DNA of 64,000 bases from CALMEH01 sp964548225 (GCA_964548225.1 CAZJQP010000002.1:1-64000), one strand, 5' to 3'; positions 1-8,503 are shown, counted from the first letter of the stretch. The notes: generated from the letters alone by a model not told the origin. A program made the numbers and translations.

Positions 1-18
1 CTGACTTGCTTCGGCTGG

Positions 19-87
19 CTACTTAACTGAGCTTTCTAATTTGTTTTGGTATAAATTAAGCAGAAAAATATCAAATCTTTTCACCAT
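19..87 (-). pseudogene. Truncated MazF/PemK-type toxin remnant
   Basis: A 22-codon reading frame starts inside the end of the antitoxin gene with the ATGGTGA overlap typical of mazEF pairs. Its first residues, MVKRFDIFLLNL, match the usual N-terminus of MazF/PemK endoribonucleases (roughly VKRFDIFLVNLDP). The frame then leaves the family pattern and stops after about ten more residues, whereas the family is about 110 residues. I infer that the toxin gene was disrupted after codon 12 or so, by deletion or insertion. The rest may lie beyond the window edge. Confidence 0.55.
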
Positions 88-329
88 CGCCAATTCTCCC
101 TGATTTTCTTTGTCAGTGCAAAATCTTCAAAAGTTTCATCATCGTTATTTTCCGACATCTGTTTGAAACTTTCCGCCCAATCCTCGCGGTTTTTTTTCGC
201 ACGACGGATTAAAATTCCTTCATCGGAAATTTCTAACTCAACTTCGCCACTCAGATTACTTTGTTCAAGCAAGACTTTCGGAATTCTGATGCCTTGTGAA
301 TTGCCGATTGATATGATATTGGCTTTCAT
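81..329 (-). CDS. MazE/AbrB-type antitoxin
   Basis: An 82-residue protein starting MKANIISIGNSQGIRIPK, which is the swapped-hairpin AbrB/MazE DNA-binding motif (residues 1-45). An acidic C-terminal tail (about 50-75) would wrap the toxin. In a complete module it binds MazF and represses its own promoter. The longer frame from 383 is rejected because the family begins at the Met at 329. The partner gene downstream overlaps by 7 nt and is truncated, so this is probably an orphan antitoxin. Inverted TTACAATGTA words upstream look like its operators. Confidence 0.8.
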   Translation of the reverse strand: MKANIISIGNSQGIRIPKVLLEQSNLSGEVELEISDEGILIRRAKKNREDWAESFKQMSENNDDETFEDFALTKKIRENWRW

Positions 330-331
330 AG

Positions 332-388
332 TTACAATGTAATTACAAGGTTTGTGCTTGTCAAGGCTGGAAAGTAAATACATTGTAA
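332..388 (-). promoter_or_regulatory. Promoter and operator pair of the antitoxin gene
   Basis: On the minus strand TTGACA (359-364) and TACATT (336-341) are separated by 17 bases, a good sigma-70 promoter. The word TTACAATGTA at 332-341 overlaps the -10, and its exact reverse complement lies at 379-388, upstream of the -35. This suits autorepression by the MazE-like protein. The -10 ends only about 6 bases before the start codon at 329, so the transcript would be leaderless or nearly so. Confidence 0.5.
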
Positions 389-396
389 CTACAATG

Positions 397-1683
397 CTAA
401 TTTTTGATGATTTCCAAGCCGTTCATATAAGGTTGAAGACTTTTGGGAATTAAAATCGAACCATCTGCTTGTTGATAATTTTCCAAAATTGCAACCCAAG
501 TTCGTCCGACTGCCAAACCTGAACCATTCAAGGTATGAACAAATTCGGGTTTTGTGCCGCCGGCGCGACGAAAACGAAGATTCATTCTTCGTGATTGAAA
601 ATCGCCGCAGTTTGAACAACTTGAAATTTCGCGGTAAGTTTTTTGCGAAGGCAGCCAAACTTCGATGTCGTAAGTTTTTCGCGCACCGAAACCCATATCA
701 CCTGTTGATAAAATGACAGTTCGATAAGGCAAACCTAAAAGCTGTAAAATTCGTTCGGCGTTGGCGGTTAATTTTTGGTGTTCTTCTTCCGAATTTTCGG
801 GCAAAGTCAATTTAACCAATTCAACTTTTTCAAATTGATGCTGACGAATAAGTCCGCGTGTATCGCGCCCGTAGCTTCCGGCTTCAGAACGAAAACAAGG
901 TGTGTAAGCGGTGAAATATTTCGGCAAATCTTTTGCATCGAGAATTTCTTCGGCGTGATAATTCGTTACGGGAACTTCCGCCGTAGGAATCAGCGCAAAT
1001 TCGCGTTCGTCTTTGATGTGAAACAAATCTTCTTCAAATTTAGGCAGTTGATTCGTTCCGAAAAGTGATTTGCGATTTACCAAAAACGGCGGCAAAGTTT
1101 CGGTATAGCCGTGTTCGGTGGTGTGAACATCAAGCATAAAATTGACCAAGGCGCGTTCCAATCTCGCGCCTGCGCCATTGAGAATGGCAAATCTTGCACC
1201 TGCAATTTTTGTGGCGCGTTCTAAATCCAAAATGCCCAATGCTTCACCCAAATCAACGTGATCTTTTACTTCAAAATCGAAATTTGTCGGTTCGCCCCAT
1301 TTGCGAATTTCAATATTTGCCGTTTCGTCTGCACCAACTGGAACATCTTCCGACGGAATATTCGGCAGAAGTGAAAGTAAATCGCGCATCGCTTCAACGG
1401 AATCATCGCGTTGCCGTTCGAGCTGGGTTTGAAGGTCTTTCAAACCCGCAACTTCCGCTTTTTTCGCTTCGGCTTCGGCGCGTTTTCCTGTCTGCATTAA
1501 CGCACCGATTTCTTTACTTGCAGAATTTCTCTGCGCGTTTATTTTGTCCGCTTCGCCGATTATTTGACGGCGTTCCATATCGAGCGTGGCAAATTTTTCC
1601 AACAAATCTGTCGGAAAATTGCGCGTTTCGAGTGCTTTTTTGACGGTTTCTAAATTTTCTCTGACGTAATTAAGGTCTAACAT
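397..1683 (-). CDS. serS: Seryl-tRNA synthetase
   Basis: A 428-residue class II aminoacyl-tRNA synthetase that charges tRNA-Ser (and tRNA-Sec) in the cytoplasm. The N-terminal MLDLNYVRENLETVKKAL begins the long helical tRNA-binding arm (about 1-110). The catalytic domain carries the motif 2 segment around FTAYTPCFRSEAGSYGRDTRGLIR and motif 3 near the end (LNGSGLAVGRTWVAILENYQ). The start at 1683 is chosen because SerS proteins begin MLDL. The open frame extends 61 codons upstream, into the preceding lipoprotein gene, without family support. It lies 4 bases after that gene and is probably co-transcribed with it. Length is normal. Confidence 0.96.
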   Translation of the reverse strand: MLDLNYVRENLETVKKALETRNFPTDLLEKFATLDMERRQIIGEADKINAQRNSASKEIGALMQTGKRAEAEAKKAEVAGLKDLQTQLERQRDDSVEAMRDLLSLLPNIPSEDVPVGADETANIEIRKWGEPTNFDFEVKDHVDLGEALGILDLERATKIAGARFAILNGAGARLERALVNFMLDVHTTEHGYTETLPPFLVNRKSLFGTNQLPKFEEDLFHIKDEREFALIPTAEVPVTNYHAEEILDAKDLPKYFTAYTPCFRSEAGSYGRDTRGLIRQHQFEKVELVKLTLPENSEEEHQKLTANAERILQLLGLPYRTVILSTGDMGFGARKTYDIEVWLPSQKTYREISSCSNCGDFQSRRMNLRFRRAGGTKPEFVHTLNGSGLAVGRTWVAILENYQQADGSILIPKSLQPYMNGLEIIKN

Positions 1684-1687
1684 AATT

Positions 1688-2194
1688 TTAACTTTTCGTA
1701 ACGATAAATGTGCAACTGATATTTCCGGTCGGGACAATTTCCTGAACTTGAATTTTGAAACCCTCAAAGACAAATTCATTTTTGCCGGGTTGTGTGTAAA
1801 GTTGTCGTCCGTCGGTTTTACTACCCAATGTTGCGTCAACGCGGCAATACGCCACGCCTTGAGCAACTTGTTTGGTTTCTTGATTTATAACCGATGCCAC
1901 AGTTCCGGCGGTCGTAACTTTGAGTTCGAGATTTGTATCTTTTATTTTTCTTTTTTCGCCGTTTTTGAGCGTAAATTTTTCGCCAGGTTTAATACTGCTT
2001 GTATCGCTCGAATTTGCCGTATTTTTGACAGAATTATTTGTCGAAACATTGTTTGCAACAATCGGCGTTTGATTCGCGTTCGGCACGGTTTTGTTGGTGT
2101 TCACAGGGTTTTGATTAGTCGAATTAACTTTTTTTTCTTCCGCCGAACAAGCGATAAAACACAAACACGAAATAAACAATAAAACAAATTTCAT
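1688..2194 (-). CDS. Small lipoprotein, function unknown
   Basis: A 168-residue protein with a lipoprotein signal peptide (MKFVLLFISCLCFIAC, Cys16 as the lipidation site) and an Asn/Thr-rich linker (about 20-70) that should be disordered. A small beta-rich domain of about 95 residues follows. I do not recognise the domain. AAGGAGAA lies just before the ATG. The start overlaps the stop of the upstream DUF1905 gene (ATGA), and serS follows within 5 bases, so the three form an operon. Probably anchored in the inner or outer membrane facing the periplasm. Confidence 0.8.
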   Translation of the reverse strand: MKFVLLFISCLCFIACSAEEKKVNSTNQNPVNTNKTVPNANQTPIVANNVSTNNSVKNTANSSDTSSIKPGEKFTLKNGEKRKIKDTNLELKVTTAGTVASVINQETKQVAQGVAYCRVDATLGSKTDGRQLYTQPGKNEFVFEGFKIQVQEIVPTGNISCTFIVTKS

Positions 2195-2646
2195 TTAATT
2201 TTCTCCTTGAGCATTTGCAAAGATTTTTCGATGCGTCTGAGGCGCGTTTCTTGTTTTTTCGCGTCGTTAATCGCATTGATGTATTCTTTTCGATGCGTAA
2301 AACTCATTTTTTCAAAAACATCGGTTAAATTTTCTTTTTTCAAGGATTCAGCAAAATCAGTCGGAATTTCGACAGTGCGTTTTTCCAAATCTTTTTCCAT
2401 TATAACTTCAATTGTTTCACCGGCTTGCACACCTGCCGCGTTGCGAAAAACTTTCGGCACAACCATCATAAATCTGCCACTCATCGGCATTACTGTTGTG
2501 CGATATTCCGCGCCATTTATCGAAACTTTTACCGGAACGCGCTTTGCACCGAAAACTTTTTCGACATCAAACGGAATCGTAATTCTTGTCGCGTCCATTC
2601 CTTCGTGCTTTTCCAGCAAAACTTTAAAGATTTGTTTCTCAGCCAT
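2191..2646 (-). CDS. DUF1905 / YdeI-like (bacteriocin-protection type) protein
   Basis: A 151-residue soluble protein. Residues 1-90 look like the DUF1905 beta-barrel (FKVLLEKHEGMDATRITIPF...PVKVSINGAEYRTTVMPMSG). Residues 95-151 match the YdeI/OmpD-associated helical tail (FAESLKKENLTDVFEKMSF, HRKEYINAINDAKKQETR). In related species such proteins are annotated as bacteriocin-protection or OmpD-associated proteins, but the biochemical role is not settled. First gene of the serS operon. No strong ribosome-binding site is visible. Confidence 0.75.
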   Translation of the reverse strand: MAEKQIFKVLLEKHEGMDATRITIPFDVEKVFGAKRVPVKVSINGAEYRTTVMPMSGRFMMVVPKVFRNAAGVQAGETIEVIMEKDLEKRTVEIPTDFAESLKKENLTDVFEKMSFTHRKEYINAINDAKKQETRLRRIEKSLQMLKEKIK

Positions 2647-2669
2647 TTTTAACCTAAAATTTTACATTC

Positions 2670-2727
2670 GGTCTTTGGTCTTCGGTCTGCGGGTTTTGCA
2701 AAGACCAAAGACTAAAGACTAAAGACC
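2670..2727. repeat. Intergenic hairpin, GGTCTTTGGTCTT family
   Basis: The left arm (2670-2688) is built from the word GGTCTTTGGTCTTCGGTCT and the right arm (2701-2727) from AAGACCAAAGACTAAAGACT. It fills the gap between the divergent DUF1905 and galU genes and ends 11 bases before the galU ATG. The same word family recurs at about 7931 and 46912. Confidence 0.8.
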
Positions 2728-2738
2728 ATATAATAGCT

Positions 2739-3611
2739 ATGAAAAATAAAATTCGCAAAGCGGTTTTTCCCGCCGCCGGATTGGGAACAAGATTTTTGCC
2801 TGCAACTAAAGCCTCGCCGAAAGAAATGTTGTCGCTTGTTGATAAACCTCTGATTCAATATTCGGTTGAAGAAGCTGTAAAATCGGGTATCGAATCAATT
2901 TTAATCGTTACAGGGCGCGAAAAAGGCGCGATTGAAAATCATTTCGATATTTCATACGAACTCGAAGACCTTCTGAAAGAAAAAGGCAAAACCGAGTTTT
3001 TTCAACAAGTTAGAGCTATTTCCGAACTCTGCCGCATCTCATACACGCGCCAAAGACAGGCTTTAGGTTTGGGACACGCTATTTATCAAGCAAAAGATTT
3101 TTCGGAAAACGAGCCTTTTGCCGTGCTTCTGGCGGATGATGTCGTTGATGCGGAAAAACCGGCTTTGAAACAGATGATTGAGGTTTTTGAAGAATACAAC
3201 GCGCCCGTGATTGCCACGATGCAGGTCGCGGGCGAAGCAATTTCGCGTTTCGGCGTGATTGATGCCGAAGAAGTTGCGCCGAATGTTTTCAAAATCAATG
3301 ATATGGTCGAAAAACCAAAATTCGCCGATGCACCTTCAGATTTAGCAATTATCGGCAGATATATTTTAACGCCCGACATTTTCGATGCCGTTGAACGCAC
3401 GGAAAAAGGCGCGGGCGGCGAAATCCAAATCACGGATGCAATGCGCCTGATGCTTAAAGAAGGTAAACCTTTTTACGCCGTCAAACTCGAAGGCACACGC
3501 CACGACGCAGGCGACAAACTCGGATTTTTAATTGCAACCGTCGAATTTGCGTTAAAACGCGAAGATTTAGGTGCGGAATTTCGTGAATACTTGAAAAGTT
3601 TGAATTTGTAA
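2739..3611 (+). CDS. galU: UTP-glucose-1-phosphate uridylyltransferase
   Basis: A 290-residue cytoplasmic nucleotidyltransferase making UDP-glucose from UTP and glucose-1-phosphate. The N-terminus FPAAGLGTRFLPATKASPKE is the nucleotide-binding signature, followed by the metal-binding LLADD at about 130 and the sugar-binding VEKP segment near 190 (NDMVEKPKFADAPS). Length is normal for bacterial GalU. UDP-glucose is the usual precursor of exopolysaccharide, so it may feed the polysaccharide locus at 50-64 kb. Monocistronic; no Shine-Dalgarno is visible because a hairpin element sits just upstream. Confidence 0.95.
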   Translation: MKNKIRKAVFPAAGLGTRFLPATKASPKEMLSLVDKPLIQYSVEEAVKSGIESILIVTGREKGAIENHFDISYELEDLLKEKGKTEFFQQVRAISELCRISYTRQRQALGLGHAIYQAKDFSENEPFAVLLADDVVDAEKPALKQMIEVFEEYNAPVIATMQVAGEAISRFGVIDAEEVAPNVFKINDMVEKPKFADAPSDLAIIGRYILTPDIFDAVERTEKGAGGEIQITDAMRLMLKEGKPFYAVKLEGTRHDAGDKLGFLIATVEFALKREDLGAEFREYLKSLNL

Positions 3612-3620
3612 GAGTTTTAA

Positions 3621-3692
3621 TTACCCACAGATGGACACAAATAAACACAGATGATTTTTTCTGATTTCCTATCTGTGTTCATTTGTAGGTAA
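3621..3692. repeat. Intergenic hairpin, CACAGATGNACACA family
   Basis: The left arm 3621-3653 (TTACCCACAGATGGACACAA...) pairs with the right arm 3671-3692 (ATCTGTGTTCATTTGTAGGTAA). It lies between convergent galU and an MFS gene, and could terminate both. The right arm supplies the last codons and stop of the MFS gene. Relatives lie at 16630, 25402 (one arm) and 30472 (one arm). Confidence 0.85.
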
Positions 3693-4844
3693 TTTTTTCC
3701 CGCTGTTAAAACTCAAACCGATTTGCAGAACAATCAAGACCAAAACGCTCACCAAAAGCGTGAACATTCCGAAGCGTAAATCGCTGAATTTATTCGACAA
3801 AAAGCCAATTAACCAAGTCGTCGAAGCCGCACCGAGTGTGCCGCAGACAAAAAGCGGAGTTGCTCTGCGCGAAGCGGTTGCGCCGAAAGTTTTTGTAAAA
3901 CGTGAAACATTCGTCGGGAAAATCGAAGAAGTTCCGAAACCGGCGACAGATGTGCCAATGCTCAACATCAAAACATCTTTCGCAAAAAGCAAAATTAGCA
4001 TTCCTCCCAAAATTGTCAATAAACTCAAAATTAACATTCGATTTTCATTCAAAAACCGAAAGAATGCGGGCGCAACACCACGCCCAACAACGAAAAATAC
4101 GAAAAATAATGTAACCGGCACAGACAAATTTTCTGCATTTTTGCCCACCAACCTGCCTGTGTAGAGAAGAAGCCAGCCGCCAACTCCGGTTTCAAACCCA
4201 ACGTGAATAAAATTAAAAGCTGCAATCGCCCACGCCACAGGATTTGACCAAATCGGCGGATTTTCGGCTGATATTTCTTGATTCGTGAGCGATTTTTTTT
4301 CGAAATCTTTAGGCTGAAAAGCGATTGTCGTTCCGATTAAAATAAGCACGGCGGAAAGAATAATCGTTGGCGTAAAAATATCTGTTTGATGTGCGAAATA
4401 TCCAACAAAAGGCGCACAAACGATTGCCCCAACGCCCCAAAAAAAGTTTAAGATGCTCAAAGCGGAAGTTGTCCGTGTCGGATTCATTTCGAGAATCAGC
4501 ATATTTATCGAAGGCAAAGTCAAGCCGATGCCGATGCCGTTTATCAAAAATCCGAGCAGAACAATTTCAAACAAATTAAAATTCAAAAGCGACACACCGA
4601 TTGCCATCGCCAAGCATCCGAAAGCCGAAGCCGTGACGAATTTATGACGTTTGCCAAGCCAATTTGTGAGAAAAGTGCCAATCAGTGAACCTGAAAATTG
4701 TGCAGGGAAAAAGTAACCTGTTTGCGCGTCGTCGAGCGAAAATTTCGTTGCCAAAATGGGCAAAACTTGCCCGATAATTACGGTTGCAATTCCCGAAACG
4801 AAAAATCCGGCGTGAAGTAAAATCTTTAGAAGTCGAAGCGGCAT
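3669..4844 (-). CDS. MFS transporter (sugar-permease-like)
   Basis: A 391-residue protein with 11-12 hydrophobic segments and the major-facilitator pattern, including a loop-2 motif reduced to LTNWLGKRHK and a second-half repeat. Closest in feel to fucose/glucose permease-type or Fps-like carriers; the substrate is not readable. The C-terminal residues PTNEHR and the stop are encoded by the arm of the hairpin at 3621-3692, so the tail appears to be element-derived. It is followed upstream by glpD on the same strand (39 bases apart) and may be co-transcribed with it, but no ligand can be inferred from that alone. Confidence 0.85.
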   Translation of the reverse strand: MPLRLLKILLHAGFFVSGIATVIIGQVLPILATKFSLDDAQTGYFFPAQFSGSLIGTFLTNWLGKRHKFVTASAFGCLAMAIGVSLLNFNLFEIVLLGFLINGIGIGLTLPSINMLILEMNPTRTTSALSILNFFWGVGAIVCAPFVGYFAHQTDIFTPTIILSAVLILIGTTIAFQPKDFEKKSLTNQEISAENPPIWSNPVAWAIAAFNFIHVGFETGVGGWLLLYTGRLVGKNAENLSVPVTLFFVFFVVGRGVAPAFFRFLNENRMLILSLLTILGGMLILLFAKDVLMLSIGTSVAGFGTSSIFPTNVSRFTKTFGATASRRATPLFVCGTLGAASTTWLIGFLSNKFSDLRFGMFTLLVSVLVLIVLQIGLSFNSGKKLPTNEHR

Positions 4845-4882
4845 AAATCGTTATTTTGGCAAGTTGAACCGGCAAAAACAAA

Positions 4883-6349
4883 TTATCCGACAAAATAATT
4901 TTCTGTCGTTTGATTAAATTTATGAAGTTGTTCGGCAATCCAAACTTCGTCTTTGCCCAATTCCTTCGCTACAATTTCGGCAACACGCGGAGCAATTTCG
5001 ACGGCAAGTTTGGCATTTAAAAATAATGTTCGTGTTCTTCGTGCCAGAACATCTTCAACCGTCCGTGCCATCTCGTTTCTGACAGCATAAATGATTAAAT
5101 TTTCATCGAGTTTTTCCATCGAAAAGTCTTTTGAAGTTTCGTGAATTTTCAAGTTTTCCGTAACGCATTTTCGTTTCGGTAAACCTCTCAATTTTGTTGC
5201 CTGATTTATAACGTCTTCCGCCATTCGGCGATAAGTCGTCCATTTTCCGCCAGTGATTGTGATTAAGTTCGATTCGTCAATTTCAATCGTATGATCGCGT
5301 GAAAGTTTCGATGTATTTTTTGTATTTATTGATTTTACGAGCGGACGAATGCCGACGAAAATGCTCAAAATATCTTCTTTTTCGGGTGGATTTTCAAAAT
5401 ATTTTTTTGCGTTTTCGAGAATAAACTCAATTTCTTTTAATTGGGCTTTCGGTTCTAATTCCGATGTTTCGATAGGTGTATCAGTCGTTCCGAAAAGTGC
5501 GTGCTTGTGCCAGGGAATCGCAAAAAGAACGCGCCTATCCGAAGTTTTCGGAATCATCAAAGCATCATTCGAGAGCAAAAATTTTTTATCGAAAACAAGA
5601 TGAATTCCTTGGCTCGGCGCAATAATTTTCCCTGAATTTTTATTAGATAATTTGCGAACCGAATCGCAAAATGCACCTGTTGCGTTGATAACGGTTTTGG
5701 CTTTGACGATAAAATTTTCGTTAGTTTCCAAGTCTTTAAAATTTACGCCGTCAACCGCGCTGAGGTTTTTGGCAATGCCGAAAACCTCAGCGTAATTTAA
5801 AATCGTTGCACCGTTTTCAACCGCCGTCTTTGCCAAATCTATCAAAAGCCGCGCATCATCAAATTGTCCGTCAAAATACAAAATTCCGCCTTTTAGTCCT
5901 TCAATTTTCACATTCGGCAGGCGCGAAATAGTTTCCGTTTTTGATAAAATTTCTGATTTTCCAAAACCATATTTGCCCGAAAGAATATTATAAATTTTCA
6001 GTCCTGCGCCGTAGAAAAATTTGTCGAAAAAACTATAGACGGGAACGATAAACGCTTGTTTGTGAACAAGATGCGGTGCATTTTTTAATAAAAATCCGCG
6101 TTCTTTCAAGGCTTCGCGGACAAGCGAAAGGTTGCCTTGCGCGAGGTATCGAACGCCACCGTGAACGAGTTTTGTTGAGCGGCTTGAAGTTCCTTTTCCG
6201 AAATCGTTTTGCTCCAAAAGCAGAACGGAAAATCCGCGCGAAGCGGCATCAACCGCGCATCCAATTCCGGTTGCGCCGCCGCCGATTATCACAAAATCCC
6301 AAACTTTTTCGCGCTCACGGACGCGATGGAGCATTTCCGTTCGATTCAT
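4883..6349 (-). CDS. glpD: Glycerol-3-phosphate dehydrogenase, FAD-dependent
   Basis: A 488-residue flavoprotein that oxidises sn-glycerol-3-phosphate to dihydroxyacetone phosphate at the inner membrane and passes electrons to quinone. The FAD-binding GxGxxG is IIGGGATGIGCAVDAASRG near the N-terminus, followed by the DAO-fold domain (KLVHGGVRYL, ATGAFCDSV, GGKWTTYRRMAEDVI) and the C-terminal GlpD domain (about 390-488). The frame is open to a TTG at 6415, but I choose the ATG at 6349 because homologues begin MNRTEML close to the FAD motif. The MFS gene follows on the same strand. Confidence 0.93.
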   Translation of the reverse strand: MNRTEMLHRVREREKVWDFVIIGGGATGIGCAVDAASRGFSVLLLEQNDFGKGTSSRSTKLVHGGVRYLAQGNLSLVREALKERGFLLKNAPHLVHKQAFIVPVYSFFDKFFYGAGLKIYNILSGKYGFGKSEILSKTETISRLPNVKIEGLKGGILYFDGQFDDARLLIDLAKTAVENGATILNYAEVFGIAKNLSAVDGVNFKDLETNENFIVKAKTVINATGAFCDSVRKLSNKNSGKIIAPSQGIHLVFDKKFLLSNDALMIPKTSDRRVLFAIPWHKHALFGTTDTPIETSELEPKAQLKEIEFILENAKKYFENPPEKEDILSIFVGIRPLVKSINTKNTSKLSRDHTIEIDESNLITITGGKWTTYRRMAEDVINQATKLRGLPKRKCVTENLKIHETSKDFSMEKLDENLIIYAVRNEMARTVEDVLARRTRTLFLNAKLAVEIAPRVAEIVAKELGKDEVWIAEQLHKFNQTTENYFVG

Positions 6350-6425
6350 AAATTGCGTAACTCTGTGCATAAAATTTATCAGAAAACTTGTAAATTTTCT
6401 CAAATAAGCCGACAATTCTTTTGAA

Positions 6426-7007
6426 ATGCCGGAAAATTCAAACGAAAAATTCTCTCCGTTGCCAATAATTTTAAGTTTCGGTGCAACGCTTTTAATGGTC
6501 GTTATGCTTTACGCGCAAGGCAGACTTTGGTGGTGTAAGTTCAGCGATTACCGGATTTACGTTCACGAAGCGTGGAACAGCAGTCATACGTCACAGCATT
6601 TTTTCGATCCTTATACTTTTACACATATTCTTCACGGTGTTTTGTTTTTCTGGGTAGCGAGTTTGATTTTTTCAAGATTTTCGACAACTTGGCAATTATT
6701 TATTGCAATTTTCGCCGAAGCGGCGTGGGAAGTGTTGGAAAACTCTAATTTTATCATCGAAAAATACCGCGAAAACACGGCTTCACTTGATTATTTCGGC
6801 GATTCGATTTTAAATTCCGTTGGTGATATTGTTGCTTGTGCGATAGGTTTTCTGATTGCACAAAAAATCGGTTGGTGGAAATCCTTGATATTTTTTCTTC
6901 TGACGGAAATTGCGTTGCTTCTATGGATTCGGGACGGTTTATTGCTGAATATTTTGATGCTGATTTATCCCCTTGATGCAGTAAAAAATTGGCAAATGTC
7001 TGTTTAG
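6426..7007 (+). CDS. DUF2585 (UPF0314) membrane protein
   Basis: A 193-residue inner-membrane protein with about five hydrophobic segments. The conserved stretches FTHILHGVLFFWV, EAAWEVLENSNFIIEKYR and DYFGDSILNSVGDI are the hallmarks of the DUF2585/UPF0314 family, whose function is unknown. Divergent from glpD, 76 bases apart. The stop codon TAG is also the first triplet of the hairpin element that follows. Confidence 0.85.
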   Translation: MPENSNEKFSPLPIILSFGATLLMVVMLYAQGRLWWCKFSDYRIYVHEAWNSSHTSQHFFDPYTFTHILHGVLFFWVASLIFSRFSTTWQLFIAIFAEAAWEVLENSNFIIEKYRENTASLDYFGDSILNSVGDIVACAIGFLIAQKIGWWKSLIFFLLTEIALLLWIRDGLLLNILMLIYPLDAVKNWQMSV

Positions 7008-7058
7008 ATTCAGGATTTAGGATTCAAGATTAAAACCTAATCCTAAATCCTAAATTCC
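7005..7058. repeat. Intergenic hairpin, GGATTTAGGATT family
   Basis: The left arm 7005-7031 (TAGATTCAGGATTTAGGATT...) and the right arm 7034-7058 (AACCTAATCCTAAATCCTAA...) lie between convergent genes. The left arm begins at the stop codon of the DUF2585 gene. The right arm ends just before the stop of the GrdB-like gene. Confidence 0.8.
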
Positions 7059-7060
7059 AA

Positions 7061-7924
7061 TTATTTTTCGCCCCGCGATTCTTCCGTTTCGGTTTCCAAA
7101 TCAACTGCCAATTTGCGAGAAGTCGGTTGGTCAAGTGTTTCAATCCAACGCAGAGATTCGTCCAAAATACGGAGTTGATATTCCTTCCAATTTGGTTTGC
7201 CAACAGTTTCGCCAATTTTTCCGCTGTAATAAGCCGTGCGCGGCGGACGAACTTTGTCGGTTGTCGGGCGGTCAACGGAAATCAGCATCGTCGGAATGCC
7301 TTGTCTTTCGATTTCGCGGGCGACGATTCCGAGAGTTTGATGACAAAGACGCGACGCAGGAACGAGCAGAGCGGCTTGGACTTCATAATTTGCCAATCTT
7401 TCGGCAATGCGCGGCGCAAGTTCGTTAGCAACCAAAGCCGCGTTCGGAATATGGCTCGACAAACTCCACCAGACGTTATTTAATCTTCCGATAACGCCGT
7501 TTTCGGCATATTCCAACAATCTATCAACCGGAACAAGGACGTTTCTGTCCGCTTTTACAGCTTCTGAATCATATCCTTTTGCTGCGTAAAGCATATCTTC
7601 GGCTTCGACTTCAATGGGAATTTCTCGGAAATTTATGTCGCCGTCTCGTGAATCCAAATCAAAAGGTTCGGTTCCGTCAATGTATGCTCCGGCAGATGAA
7701 ATCAACGCGAGATTTAACATCGGAAGCGCACGGCGCATTGGCGTAAAAGGCGCGTAAGTATTTGTAACAAAAGGGTAATTTTTCAATCTCTCGCCGCCAC
7801 GCCAACTTTTAAATCGTCCTGAAAATTCGGTAATTCCTTCAATTACCGCACCTTTTTTGCTTGGTTTTGCGGCGCGTTCGATGCCCAAACGCCGTTCGAT
7901 ATTTTCTCTAATTGTATTTAACAT
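7061..7924 (-). CDS. GrdB-like protein (glycine/sarcosine/betaine reductase B family, Cys form)
   Basis: A 287-residue soluble protein from the ATG at 7924. The arrangement YAPFTPMRRALPMLNLALISSAG, DGDINFREIP, NNVWWSLSSHIPNAALVANELAPRIAERL and AALLVPASRLCHQTLGIVAREIERQGIPT resembles the reductase B subunit superfamily (GrdB/PrdB). The clostridial enzyme has selenocysteine at its redox site; here a single Cys (SRLCHQT) lies in a comparable place. No GrdA or GrdC partners are nearby, so real glycine reductase activity is unlikely. Related orphan proteins are common in aerobic bacteria and have unknown function. The preceding hairpin element ends near the start. Confidence 0.65.
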   Translation of the reverse strand: MLNTIRENIERRLGIERAAKPSKKGAVIEGITEFSGRFKSWRGGERLKNYPFVTNTYAPFTPMRRALPMLNLALISSAGAYIDGTEPFDLDSRDGDINFREIPIEVEAEDMLYAAKGYDSEAVKADRNVLVPVDRLLEYAENGVIGRLNNVWWSLSSHIPNAALVANELAPRIAERLANYEVQAALLVPASRLCHQTLGIVAREIERQGIPTMLISVDRPTTDKVRPPRTAYYSGKIGETVGKPNWKEYQLRILDESLRWIETLDQPTSRKLAVDLETETEESRGEK

Positions 7925-7930
7925 AAATTG

Positions 7931-7994
7931 TTTTTGGTTTTTGGTCTTTAGTTTTTTGGCAATTTTCAAAGACCAAAAAACAAAGACCAAAAAT
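7931..7994. repeat. Intergenic hairpin, TTTTTGGTCTTT family
   Basis: The left arm 7931-7958 and the right arm 7967-7994 are inverted copies built from TTTGGT/CTTT words. It fills the gap between the DUF4149 stop (TGA, 7994-7996) and the GrdB-like start (7924), both genes being on the minus strand. Confidence 0.8.
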
Positions 7995-8503
7995 CATTTG
8001 GTTTCAGTTACATTTGTATCAGATTTCAGCGAAATTACAAAAAACGCGAGCAGAGCGGTAATCATCGCCGTTAATAAAACCCACTGCGAATATTGATGAA
8101 GCTGATTAAATCTGAGTAAAAGCGGATCGTCCGCCGCGACTTCGACAAGCGGTTTGCCGAGTTGCGACCGAATCAAACTCATCCAGGTAATAATCACAAA
8201 TTGCCCGACGGCACACGCCGCCGTCATCAAAATCAGCAAAATCCGTTCCGTCCAAGCTCCGATACGGCTCAAACTTTTTGTTCCCCAAAAAGAGGTTAAA
8301 ATCAAAATCGCGCCGATAATCAAACCGCTCAAATTAACGATAGTGAGATTTCTGTTGACAATCGCCCCCGCCAATTCTCTGCCGTTGGCAACTTCAGGAA
8401 CGTCTAAAACGCCGAATGCCGATTGTGCCACGCCGATAAAAAAACACGCGCCACCAAGCCAGAGCGCAGTTAAAAGGAGTCTGAAAATCGTCAGAAATCG
8501 CAT
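7994..8503 (-). CDS. DUF4149-like four-helix membrane protein
   Basis: A 169-residue inner-membrane protein with four hydrophobic segments (about 5-30, 55-75, 82-108, 140-162). The pattern LLLTALWLGGACFFIGVAQ...FGVL fits the DUF4149/TMEM205-like family, whose role is unknown. The start at 8503 is chosen over an upstream ATG at 8620 because it begins directly with the first membrane helix. The extended N-terminus would be encoded by a low-complexity GTGAAAAA repeat. Probably co-transcribed with the rhodanese gene upstream. Confidence 0.7.
   Translation of the reverse strand: MRFLTIFRLLLTALWLGGACFFIGVAQSAFGVLDVPEVANGRELAGAIVNRNLTIVNLSGLIIGAILILTSFWGTKSLSRIGAWTERILLILMTAACAVGQFVIITWMSLIRSQLGKPLVEVAADDPLLLRFNQLHQYSQWVLLTAMITALLAFFVISLKSDTNVTETK

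Noticed and set aside
2729..2734. TATAAT just before galU
   Set aside because: It is only 4 bases before the ATG, has no -35 match at the correct distance inside the hairpin, and probably reflects the repeat sequence.
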